The notes below the pieces were generated by a model, which saw only the letters and a list, made by a program, of their open reading frames with translations, was not told where the DNA came from and did not search any database. Source: Gemmatimonadota bacterium (lineage in GTDB: Bacteria > Gemmatimonadota > Gemmatimonadetes > Gemmatimonadales > Gemmatimonadaceae). Taken from it: a stretch of DNA of 7,957 bases. Positions 1 to 5,936 of the stretch are shown here, piece by piece. A program made the translations under genes and the position numbers. The stretch spans positions 1 through 7,957 of the forward strand of contig JAQBPZ010000191.1 of NCBI GenBank assembly GCA_028287225.1, given 5' to 3'. Every line of letters starts with the position of its first letter. Position 1 is the stretch's first letter.

Positions 1-307
1 CGCGGATCGTCTCGCCGAAGCGCACCCGCGGGCCGCCGGCACGGGACGCGGAGTCCAGGGCGGTCCGCCAGCACGCATCGCCCCCCACCCGTGCGCGGGT
101 GAAGCTCTCCGAGGCGTCGAGCGCCACGAGCGGAGGCTGCGGATGCGCGCGGCCGGCCGGCGCCCCCGCGAGGAGCGCCACCACCAGCGTCACCGCCAGC
201 GCGCGCAGCGCGGCCAGCGGCGCCATGCGCGGCGCGAGCACCGCTCGGCCGTACTGGACGAGCACCGCGACGAGTCCGGCGGCAATCGCGATGAGCCAGG
301 GAAGCAT
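1..307 (-). CDS. Membrane-anchored VWA-like protein, N-terminal fragment
   Basis: This is a partial gene: 102 codons are visible before the left edge, with no stop. The ATG at 307-305 is the first possible start after an in-frame TAG at 328-326, which fixes the start, although no clear Shine-Dalgarno sequence precedes it. Residues about 2-18 (LPWLIAIAAGLVAVLVQ) and 31-50 form two hydrophobic segments separated by a short basic stretch (residues about 21-27), so an inner-membrane anchor is likely. Residues about 60-68 read LVALDASES. A beta strand ending in DASES matches the DxSxS MIDAS metal-binding signature of von Willebrand A domains. BatA-like and related bacterial membrane proteins have this arrangement of N-terminal membrane segments followed by a VWA domain. 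Function is not assigned. The VWA call rests on one motif and the rest of the domain lies outside the window. It lies downstream of the ftsZ/M23 unit on the same strand but behind a strong terminator, so it probably has its own promoter. Confidence 0.6.
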   Translation of the reverse strand, partial: MLPWLIAIAAGLVAVLVQYGRAVLAPRMAPLAALRALAVTLVVALLAGAPAGRAHPQPPLVALDASESFTRARVGGDACWRTALDSASRAGGPRVRFGETIR

Positions 308-390
308 GTACGGGAGGCCTGTCGGCTAGTTCAGTGGTCGGGCGTGCGTCGAAGTCGCTGTAAAGGTAGGCCGTGGACGCCGGATGCGAG

Positions 391-424
391 AAAGGCCGCG
401 AATCCATGTGGATTCGCGGCCCTT
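391..424 (-). terminator. Rho-independent terminator of the ftsZ/M23 unit
   Basis: Positions 394-406 and 409-421 are perfect inverted repeats (GGCCGCGAATCCA and its complement) around a 2-base centre. In RNA this gives about a 12-bp GC-rich stem with a 4-base loop. Reading the minus strand, the stem is followed by TTTCTC, a modest U tract. The stem begins 43 bases after the TAG of the M23 peptidase gene, which is the expected place for its terminator. The plus-strand side has no comparable T run, so it probably works in the minus direction only. Confidence 0.8.
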
Positions 425-464
425 CGCTGGTGTCCGGATGGATCGGCCGACGGATGACTTCGCG

Positions 465-1748
465 CTATCGCGCCGCCAGCCGTACGACGCCGGACGTGCT
501 GTTGAGCGAGGCGAGCATCCGCTCGCGGTGCGCCTGGAACGCGCCGCGCTCCGAGCTGCCCAGCGGCTCGCCGGCCGTGGAGCGGAGCGCCACGCGCGAG
601 TCGCGCTGCACGCCACCCACGAGCACCTCGAAGTGCAGGTGCGGCCCCGTGCTGCGGCCGGTGGTGCCCACGTAGGCCACGGTCTGTGCGATGCTCACGC
701 GCGCGCCCGCGCGGACGCCGGCCGCGAAGCCGCGCAGGTGACCATACCGCGTCACGAAGCCGTTCCGGTGGCGCAGCTCGAGCATGTTGCCGTAGCCGCC
801 CGCCCACCCGGCGCGCAGCACGACCGCGTCGCCGATGGCGCGAACGGGAGTGCCCATGCTCGCGGCGTAGTCGGTGCCCTTGTGATCCTTCCACCGGCCG
901 AGGATCGGATGGAAGCGGCTGCCGAAGGTGCTGGAGATGCGGCGGAACTCGAGCGGCGCGCGAAGGAACTGCGCGCGGAGCGACTTGCCCTCGGCGTCGT
1001 AGTACCCGGCGCTCGCGGTGCGGCTGTCGAAGCGGATCGCCGAGACGTCCGTGCCGGAGAGCGTGAAGGTGGCCGCGAGCACCTTGCTCACGCGCGTCAC
1101 GCCGCCCGGGCCCACGCTGCGCTCCACGAGCGCGCGGAAGCCATCGCCCTCCTGGAGGTCGCGGCTCATGTCCACGCGGTACTCGAAGATGTCCGCCAGC
1201 GCCCACGCCAGCTCGTCCTTCCCGTGTCCCGGGAAGAAGGCGGCCGCGGACGAGTCCATCGCCTGGTAGAGGTTCGCGTGGATGGTGCCGCCCACGGAGA
1301 CGGTGTCCGTCTTCCACGGGAGGCGCTCCTCGCGGCTCGTCCACGACGTGCCGCTTCGGCGCATGTGCAGCAGCCGGTCCACGCCGAGATGGAACACCAT
1401 CTCGCTCGGCTCCTCGCCGGCGCTGTCGGCCGTGAACTCCACGGGCATGCCCGCCTTGAGGTAGCGGGCGTCGACGGCGGAGGCCGTGGCGGCGCGGATC
1501 ACTTCCTTTGCGGCGCCGTCGGTCACGCCGGCGCGCTTGAGCAGGCCGATCAGCGTCTCGCCGCGGTTGAGCCGTTCGGTGCGCGAGGCGCGCTGAACGA
1601 GAGCAGCAGGGCTCCCGGAGGGGGCACCCTGCTGCAGCACGTCGGCGGCGCGATGGTTGTCGGGGAGCTCCGGGGTGAACCGGAGCGCTGCCACCACCAG
1701 GAGGGCCACCGCGATGTAGCCGGTGGCGCGTACGCTGCGATTCTTCAA
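465..1748 (-). CDS. M23 family peptidoglycan endopeptidase (LytM/MepM-like)
   Basis: The product has 427 residues and is predicted to hydrolyse peptide cross-links in peptidoglycan from the periplasmic side. Residues 9-23 are one hydrophobic segment after basic residues, giving a signal anchor or uncleaved signal. Residues about 60-75 (LNRGETLIGLLKRAGV) resemble the N-terminal OapA/LysM-like module of MepM/Csd3-type enzymes. A middle inhibitory-type domain spans about 150-255, and the peptidase M23 domain about 267-385. The M23 metal site is complete: H289 and D293 (HKGTD) and H372 (GPHLHFEV), with H337 (RYGHL) and H370 as the expected catalytic histidines, so the enzyme should be active, unlike EnvC or NlpD activators. 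The TTG start at 1748-1746 overlaps the ftsZ TGA. A GGAGA lies 8 bases upstream, and the start puts the basic N-terminus just before the membrane segment. Expression is therefore probably coupled to ftsZ. The family call is firm, but the exact bond cleaved is not known. Confidence 0.93.
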   Translation of the reverse strand: MKNRSVRATGYIAVALLVVAALRFTPELPDNHRAADVLQQGAPSGSPAALVQRASRTERLNRGETLIGLLKRAGVTDGAAKEVIRAATASAVDARYLKAGMPVEFTADSAGEEPSEMVFHLGVDRLLHMRRSGTSWTSREERLPWKTDTVSVGGTIHANLYQAMDSSAAAFFPGHGKDELAWALADIFEYRVDMSRDLQEGDGFRALVERSVGPGGVTRVSKVLAATFTLSGTDVSAIRFDSRTASAGYYDAEGKSLRAQFLRAPLEFRRISSTFGSRFHPILGRWKDHKGTDYAASMGTPVRAIGDAVVLRAGWAGGYGNMLELRHRNGFVTRYGHLRGFAAGVRAGARVSIAQTVAYVGTTGRSTGPHLHFEVLVGGVQRDSRVALRSTAGEPLGSSERGAFQAHRERMLASLNSTSGVVRLAAR

Positions 1749-2950
1749 TCCATCTGTCTCCGGATGAAGGTCGGGATCTCCATGTCGCTGAGATCCTGCG
1801 ACCCGCCGCTCGGCTGGCTCGGGGGAGCCTGGGGCCGGGTGGCTCGAGGGATGTCGTTGCCGGGGCGTGCGGCTGGAATCGCGCCGCCTACACGAGCAGG
1901 ACGACTACCCGGGAAAGGAATAACAGGGGCGCCCTTGGGGGCCGTCACCGGGGTCGCCTGGACGGGCGTGGCGACGTGGCCGGGCTGGATGGCCTTGTCG
2001 AAGCCGGTCGCGATGACCGTGACGCGGATCTCACCCTGCATCGCCGGCTCGTGCACGGCGCCGAAGATGATCTCGGCGTCGTCCCCGACGGCGTCATGGA
2101 TGATCTCGTTGATCTGGTGCACTTCGCCCAGCGTGAGGTCCGCGCCGCCGGTGATGTTCACGAGCACGCCCATGGCGCCGGAGATGCTGATGTTGTCGAG
2201 CAGCGGGCTGGAGATCGCCTGCTGGGCGGCCTCCATGGCGCGGTTCTCGCCGCGCCCGATGCCGGTGCCCATGAGCGCCGAGCCGCCGCTCTGCATGACC
2301 GTGCGGACGTCGGCGAAGTCGACGTTCACGAGACCGGTCACGCTGATGAGCGACGAGATGCCCTGCGTGGCATGCAGCAGCACTTCGTCGGCCTTCTTGA
2401 GCGCGTCCTGGAAGGGAATGCCCTTGCCGACCACCGCGAGGAGCCGCTCGTTGGGCACGACGATCATCGTGTCCACGTGCTTGCGCATCTCCGCGATGCC
2501 CTGCTCCGCCTGGCGCATCCGCTTCCGTCCCTCGAAGAGGAAGGGGCGCGTGACGATGCCGACGGTGAGGGCGCCCTGCTCGCGGGCGAGCGCGCAGATC
2601 TCCGGCGCCGCGCCGGTGCCGGTGCCGCCGCCCATGCCGCAGGTGATGAACACGAGGTCCGCCCCGGAGACGGCCTTCGCCATCTCGTCGCGACTCTCCT
2701 CGATGGCCTGCTTGCCGAATTCAGGACGCGCACCCGCGCCGAGGCCGCGCGTCAGCTTCTTGCCGATCTGGATCTTCAGATCGGACTTCGAACTGAGGAG
2801 CGCCTGCGCGTCGGTGTTGACCGAGATGAACTCGACACCTTCGAGATGTTCGTCGATCATCCGGTTGACGGCATTGCCACCACCGCCGCCGACACCGACC
2901 ACTTTCATGCGAGCGTTTTGCGCCGCGCTCTCTTCGAATTCGAAGATCAT
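1745..2950 (-). CDS. ftsZ: Cell division protein FtsZ
   Basis: FtsZ is the tubulin-like GTPase that polymerises into the Z ring at midcell and recruits the septal peptidoglycan machinery. From the ATG at 2950-2948 it has 401 residues, normal for the family. Residues 20-30 form the glycine-rich nucleotide loop (VGGGGGNAVNR), 107-113 are the tubulin signature GGGTGTG, and 209-214 (NVDFAD) are the T7 synergy loop that completes the GTPase site of the neighbouring subunit. A variable proline- and alanine-rich linker spans about 320-385. It ends in the conserved C-terminal peptide DMEIPTFIRRQ (389-399), which normally binds FtsA or other membrane tethers. An upstream in-frame GTG at 2962 is rejected because the AGGGGAG ribosome site abuts it, whereas the ATG lies 11 bases downstream of that site. 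ftsA is not the upstream neighbour: ftsZ stands first, divergent from menC, and is followed by the overlapping M23 gene. Confidence 0.98.
   Translation of the reverse strand: MIFEFEESAAQNARMKVVGVGGGGGNAVNRMIDEHLEGVEFISVNTDAQALLSSKSDLKIQIGKKLTRGLGAGARPEFGKQAIEESRDEMAKAVSGADLVFITCGMGGGTGTGAAPEICALAREQGALTVGIVTRPFLFEGRKRMRQAEQGIAEMRKHVDTMIVVPNERLLAVVGKGIPFQDALKKADEVLLHATQGISSLISVTGLVNVDFADVRTVMQSGGSALMGTGIGRGENRAMEAAQQAISSPLLDNISISGAMGVLVNITGGADLTLGEVHQINEIIHDAVGDDAEIIFGAVHEPAMQGEIRVTVIATGFDKAIQPGHVATPVQATPVTAPKGAPVIPFPGSRPARVGGAIPAARPGNDIPRATRPQAPPSQPSGGSQDLSDMEIPTFIRRQMD
1757..1761 (-). promoter_or_regulatory. RBS for the TTG start of the M23 peptidase
   Basis: GGAGA on the minus strand sits inside the last codons of ftsZ, 8 bases before the TTG at 1748-1746. 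It supports this unusual start codon and indicates that the M23 gene can be initiated by ribosomes arriving at the end of ftsZ. Confidence 0.55.
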
Positions 2951-2961
2951 TGCGTACGACA

Positions 2962-2968
2962 CTCCCCT
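2962..2968 (-). promoter_or_regulatory. RBS of ftsZ
   Basis: AGGGGAG on the minus strand lies 11 bases before the ATG at 2950-2948. The spacing is slightly long but acceptable. The site overlaps the alternative GTG (2962-2960), which rules that codon out as the main start. Confidence 0.55.
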
Positions 2969-3072
2969 ACGACGTGTGCAATGGAACAGACAGGATGGCG
3001 CATCGGCTCGGGCGCTGCGTCGGCGATTGCGGAGGGAAGAGCGACCAGCCGGCGGCCCTGAAACGATGCGGG

Positions 3073-3078
3073 AATATA
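3073..3078 (-). promoter_or_regulatory. Candidate -10 element for ftsZ
   Basis: TATATT on the minus strand lies in the AT-rich part of the intergenic region and would start transcription about 115 bases before the ftsZ ATG. At 17-base spacing the -35 position (3096-3101) reads CTGGCC, a poor match to TTGACA. The call therefore rests on the -10 alone and is weak. Confidence 0.3.
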
Positions 3079-3152
3079 ACGGCTCCCGGTATTCCGGCCA
3101 GCCCTTTCTTCACGTTGGTTGACGAGCCAGTAACTGGAGCGAAACACGCGCG

Positions 3153-3161
3153 TTATCCACA
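3153..3161 (+). promoter_or_regulatory. Perfect consensus DnaA box
   Basis: TTATCCACA is the high-affinity consensus for the replication initiator DnaA. It is the only copy I noticed in this window, and it lies in the ftsZ-menC intergenic region and not in coding sequence. From the composition of a GC-rich window, a chance match to this AT-rich 9-mer is unlikely but not excluded. It sits upstream of the candidate ftsZ -10 and just upstream of where RNA polymerase would contact a menC promoter at 3184-3189. Regulation by DnaA is inference. A lone box does not indicate an origin. Confidence 0.5.
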
Positions 3162-3183
3162 CCTGCGCTGCGGGAAGCAGCTT

Positions 3184-3189
3184 TATGAT
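3184..3189 (+). promoter_or_regulatory. Candidate -10 element for menC
   Basis: TATGAT differs from the TATAAT consensus at one base and would give a 5' leader of about 60 bases before the chosen menC ATG. No good -35 is present at the usual spacing (about 3161-3167), so the call is weak. If real, transcription would start downstream of the alternative ATG at 3185, which would exclude that start. Confidence 0.3.
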
Positions 3190-3256
3190 TTCCTCGCAGG
3201 GCGGGACCGTGCGACCCTGCCCGTCCGGCGTCGCCGCGCCTACCTTCCTCAGCCGG

Positions 3257-4426
3257 ATGACAACCCTCGCCGCCTCGTTCCGGCTTGCGCACGTGACGTT
3301 GCGCGAGATCCAGCTGCCCCTCGTGCGACCATTCCGCACCGCCGGCGGCGTGACGACCGAACGGCGGATCCTCCTTGCGGAGCTCACCGACGCCGACGGG
3401 ACCACGGCCTGGAGCGAATGTGTGGCGGAGACCCGGCCGTCGTACAGCCCCGACACCGTGGACACCTGCTGGCTGGCGCTCCGCGAATGGGTGCTCCCGC
3501 GCGTGCTGGGCACTCCGTTTGCCGGCGCCCATGCGGTGCACGAGCTGGTCGCCCACGGCGTCCGGGGCCACGCGATGGCCCGGGCCGCCATCGAGATGGG
3601 TGCGTGGGCCCTGGAGTCCGAGCGGCGCGGGCAGGCCCTGGCCGCCACGCTGGCTCGTGCCGCGGGCAGCGCTCCGCGCCACCAGGTGGCCACGGGCATC
3701 GTGCTCGGCTTCCACGAGACGACGGACGCGCTGGTGGAGGCGGCGCGCGATGCGCTGGCGCACGGCTACCAGCGCATCAAGATCAAGGTTGCGCCCGGAC
3801 GCGAGGTGGAGGAGGTGCGTGCCGTGCGCGACGCGCTCGGCGACGAGGCGCGGCTCGGCGTGGACGCCAATGCGAGCTATTCACTGGACGACGCGCACCA
3901 CCGCGCCGCGCTGCGCGCGCTCGATGCCATGGATCTGGCGATGATCGAGCAGCCGCTCGCGCACGACGACCTGGTGCGGCACGCGGAGCTGCAGCGCGAG
4001 CTTCGCACGCCGCTGTGCCTCGACGAGAGCGTGCGGGATGCGGCGAGCGCCGCGTCGGCGCTCGCCCTTGGCAGCGCACGGATGCTGAACGTGAAGCCCG
4101 GCCGGCTGGGCGGATTCCATGCGTCGCTCGCCGTGCACTCCCGCTGCGCCGCCGCCGGAGTGCCGCTGTTGTGCGGCGGCATGCTGGAGAGCGGCATCGG
4201 GCGCGCGTACAACGTGGCGCTGGCATCGCTCCCCGGGTTCAGCGAGCCCGGCGACCTGTCCCCGAGCGCGCGCTACTGGGCGCAGGACATCGTGACACCC
4301 GCGTGGACCATGGACGACGTCGGCCTGGTGCAGGTGCCACTCGTGCGGCCGGGACTCGGCGTCTCGGTGGACACCGCGCGCATCGACGACCTCACGACGC
4401 GCCTGGAGTCGTTCCGGGCGCGCTGA
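3257..4426 (+). CDS. menC: o-Succinylbenzoate synthase MenC
   Basis: MenC is an enolase-superfamily enzyme that dehydrates SHCHC to o-succinylbenzoate in menaquinone synthesis. The 389-residue product has the family layout. The N-terminal capping domain begins with LREIQLPLVRPFRTAGG (residues 15-31), followed by a barrel with the catalytic lysine pair K175/K177 (RIKIKV), metal ligands D203 (GVDAN), E231 (MIEQPL) and D256 (CLDES), and the second catalytic lysine K280 (NVKPGR). Members of this subgroup can also act as N-acylamino acid racemases, but the adjacent men genes argue for the MenC role. The ATG at 3257 is chosen because the homologous part starts just after it. A longer in-frame start at 3185 would add 24 residues unlike the family, although it has a better ribosome site (GGGAAG, 7 bases upstream), whereas 3257 has none visible. 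The gene is convergent with menE, and their 3' ends overlap by 35 bases. Confidence 0.93.
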   Translation: MTTLAASFRLAHVTLREIQLPLVRPFRTAGGVTTERRILLAELTDADGTTAWSECVAETRPSYSPDTVDTCWLALREWVLPRVLGTPFAGAHAVHELVAHGVRGHAMARAAIEMGAWALESERRGQALAATLARAAGSAPRHQVATGIVLGFHETTDALVEAARDALAHGYQRIKIKVAPGREVEEVRAVRDALGDEARLGVDANASYSLDDAHHRAALRALDAMDLAMIEQPLAHDDLVRHAELQRELRTPLCLDESVRDAASAASALALGSARMLNVKPGRLGGFHASLAVHSRCAAAGVPLLCGGMLESGIGRAYNVALASLPGFSEPGDLSPSARYWAQDIVTPAWTMDDVGLVQVPLVRPGLGVSVDTARIDDLTTRLESFRAR

Positions 4427-5936
4427 TGGGTGGAGTTCGCGGACCGGCGAGCGACGCTCGCACCTCGGCGCGCCGCAGCTTGCCCGAGGCGGTGCGCGGC
4501 AACGGCGCGGTGGCCACGATGATCTCGCGCGGGGTCTTGTAGGCCGCGAGGCTCGCGCGACAGTGCGCCGCGAGCTGGGCGACCACGTCGGCCGGCGGCG
4601 TGGTCTCGCCGAGGCGCACCAGCGCGACTACCCTGCTGCCCCAGGTCTCGTCGGCTACGCCGACGACCGCTGCCTCGGCGACCAGTGGATGCGCGAGCAG
4701 CGTCGCCTCGACCTCGGCAGGGTACACGTTCTCGCCACCCGTGATGATGAGATCGTCGCGCCGGTCGAGGACGTACAGGAAACCGTCGGCGTCGATGCGG
4801 CCGATGTCCCCCGTATGCAGCCAGCCGTCCACGATCGCGCGCGCCGTCTCGGCCGGACGGCCGTGGTAGCCAGCCATGACGACGGGCCCGCGCACGAGGA
4901 TCTCTCCCTCGTCTTCGGGCGAGCTCGCGCCGGCGATGCGCATCCGGTTGGGATACAGCGCGCGCCCCGCCGAGCCGAGATGGCTGCGCACGTCGCTGGG
5001 CGCAAGCGTCGCGAGCTGGGAGGTGGTCTCGGTGAGTCCGTACGTCTGCACCACGGGAATGCCGCGCGCGGCGCAGCGCTCCAGGAGCACGCGGGGCGCG
5101 GGGCCGCCGCCGAGCAGCACGGCGCGGAGCGTCGGCGGATACGGCGCGTCCCCGCGCGCGTCGAGCATCCGCTGGAGCATGGTGGCCACCACGGACACGA
5201 GCGTCACGCCCTCGTCGTCGATGGCGCGATTCACCGCGAGCGGGTCGAACCCCTCGTGCACGATTGCCGCGCCGCCGTAGATGGCCGAGCGCAGCAGGAT
5301 GGACAGTCCGCCGACGTGAAACAGGGACATGGTTGCGAGCCAGCGGTCGTCGTCGCGCTGTCCGAGGTTCATGGCGGACCCCAGCGCGCTCCACCAGAAG
5401 TTGCCGACGGTCAGCATGGCGCCCTTGGGGCGCCCCGTGGTGCCGGAGGTGTAGACGATGGCGAGAACGTCGTCAGGCGCGGCATCGAGGTGAAGCGACA
5501 CCTCGGCCTCCGGGTATGCGCCGAGCGTGCCGTCGCTCCCGAGCACGATGACCGCCACGGTGGCCAGGGTGCGGCACGCGTCACGGGCGACTTCGGCGGT
5601 GCGCGCGTCGGCCACCAGCAGCCGTGGCGTGGCGTCCTCGATCTGCCACGCGACCTCCGCGGGCGTGAGCCGGATGTTCAGTGGCAGCAGCGTGGCGCCA
5701 AGGCGGCGGGTCGCATGCGTGAGCAGCACGGCACCGGGGCCGTTGTGGAGGAGCGTGGCCACACGGTCGCCCGGCCGCACACCCAGCCCCGCGAGCCGCC
5801 GCGCCGTGCGCACGACTTCGGCATCGAGCGCCTGGTAGGTCCATTCACGTCCGCCCGCGATCAGCGCGAGCCGCGACGGACTCGTGGCGGCCCGGTGCGC
5901 GAGCCAGTCGGGGAGCGCCGGCCCGGGCTCCGTCAC
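4392..5936 (-). CDS. menE: o-Succinylbenzoate-CoA ligase MenE
   Basis: MenE is an acyl-adenylating enzyme (ANL superfamily) that converts o-succinylbenzoate, ATP and CoA to o-succinylbenzoyl-CoA. The 514-residue product shows the family motifs in order: the phosphate-binding loop YTSGTTGRPKGAM (162-174), YGLTETTS (299-306), WLHTGD with D377, DRRDDLIITGGENVYP (391-406) at the hinge, and the catalytic lysine K486 in RTASGKLRR. The start is the GTG at 5936-5934, which overlaps the menA TGA and leads straight into a normal family N-terminus (LPDWLAHRAATSP). The frame stays open far upstream, but that part is low-complexity shadow of menA. No ribosome site is visible, so translation is probably coupled to menA. 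The last 28 residues after K486 include a Pro/Thr/Ser/Ala-rich tail, and its final 11 codons lie antisense to the end of menC. The ANL family is certain. MenE specificity follows from context and overall resemblance. Confidence 0.95.
   Translation of the reverse strand: MTEPGPALPDWLAHRAATSPSRLALIAGGREWTYQALDAEVVRTARRLAGLGVRPGDRVATLLHNGPGAVLLTHATRRLGATLLPLNIRLTPAEVAWQIEDATPRLLVADARTAEVARDACRTLATVAVIVLGSDGTLGAYPEAEVSLHLDAAPDDVLAIVYTSGTTGRPKGAMLTVGNFWWSALGSAMNLGQRDDDRWLATMSLFHVGGLSILLRSAIYGGAAIVHEGFDPLAVNRAIDDEGVTLVSVVATMLQRMLDARGDAPYPPTLRAVLLGGGPAPRVLLERCAARGIPVVQTYGLTETTSQLATLAPSDVRSHLGSAGRALYPNRMRIAGASSPEDEGEILVRGPVVMAGYHGRPAETARAIVDGWLHTGDIGRIDADGFLYVLDRRDDLIITGGENVYPAEVEATLLAHPLVAEAAVVGVADETWGSRVVALVRLGETTPPADVVAQLAAHCRASLAAYKTPREIIVATAPLPRTASGKLRRAEVRASLAGPRTPPISAPGTTPGAS

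Larger units (their letters stand above)
2951..3256. other. Divergent ftsZ-menC intergenic region
   Basis: These 306 bases separate two divergent genes and should hold both promoters. They are visibly more AT-rich than the flanking genes between about 3060 and 3190. The region contains a TATATT -10-like element toward ftsZ, a TATGAT -10-like element toward menC, an inverted repeat GGAATA-N13-TATTCC, an 11-base palindrome CCAGTAACTGG and a perfect DnaA box. I see no small ORF with a ribosome site and no RNA gene here. Confidence 0.7.

Noticed and set aside
308..393. Promoter for the VWA-like gene
   Set aside because: A promoter is expected behind the terminator, but I could not find a convincing -35/-10 pair on the minus strand.
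384..3122. Very long plus-strand open frame (912 codons) antisense to the M23 gene and ftsZ
   Set aside because: It is an antisense shadow made possible by high GC and codon bias. Its translation is Arg/Ala/His-rich low-complexity sequence, and the opposite strand encodes two unmistakable proteins.
3119..3124. TTGACG as a -35 element for menC
   Set aside because: At 16-18 base spacing there is no -10-like hexamer, and the TATGAT at 3184 is far too distant.
4447..4461. Hairpin GCGAGC-GAC-GCTCGC near the menC/menE ends, as a terminator
   Set aside because: It lies inside menE, has only 6-bp arms and is not followed by a T run on either strand.
2950..4542. 530-codon plus-strand frame overlapping menC in another phase
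   Set aside because: The menC frame carries all the catalytic motifs. This one is Arg/Gly-rich shadow with no motif.
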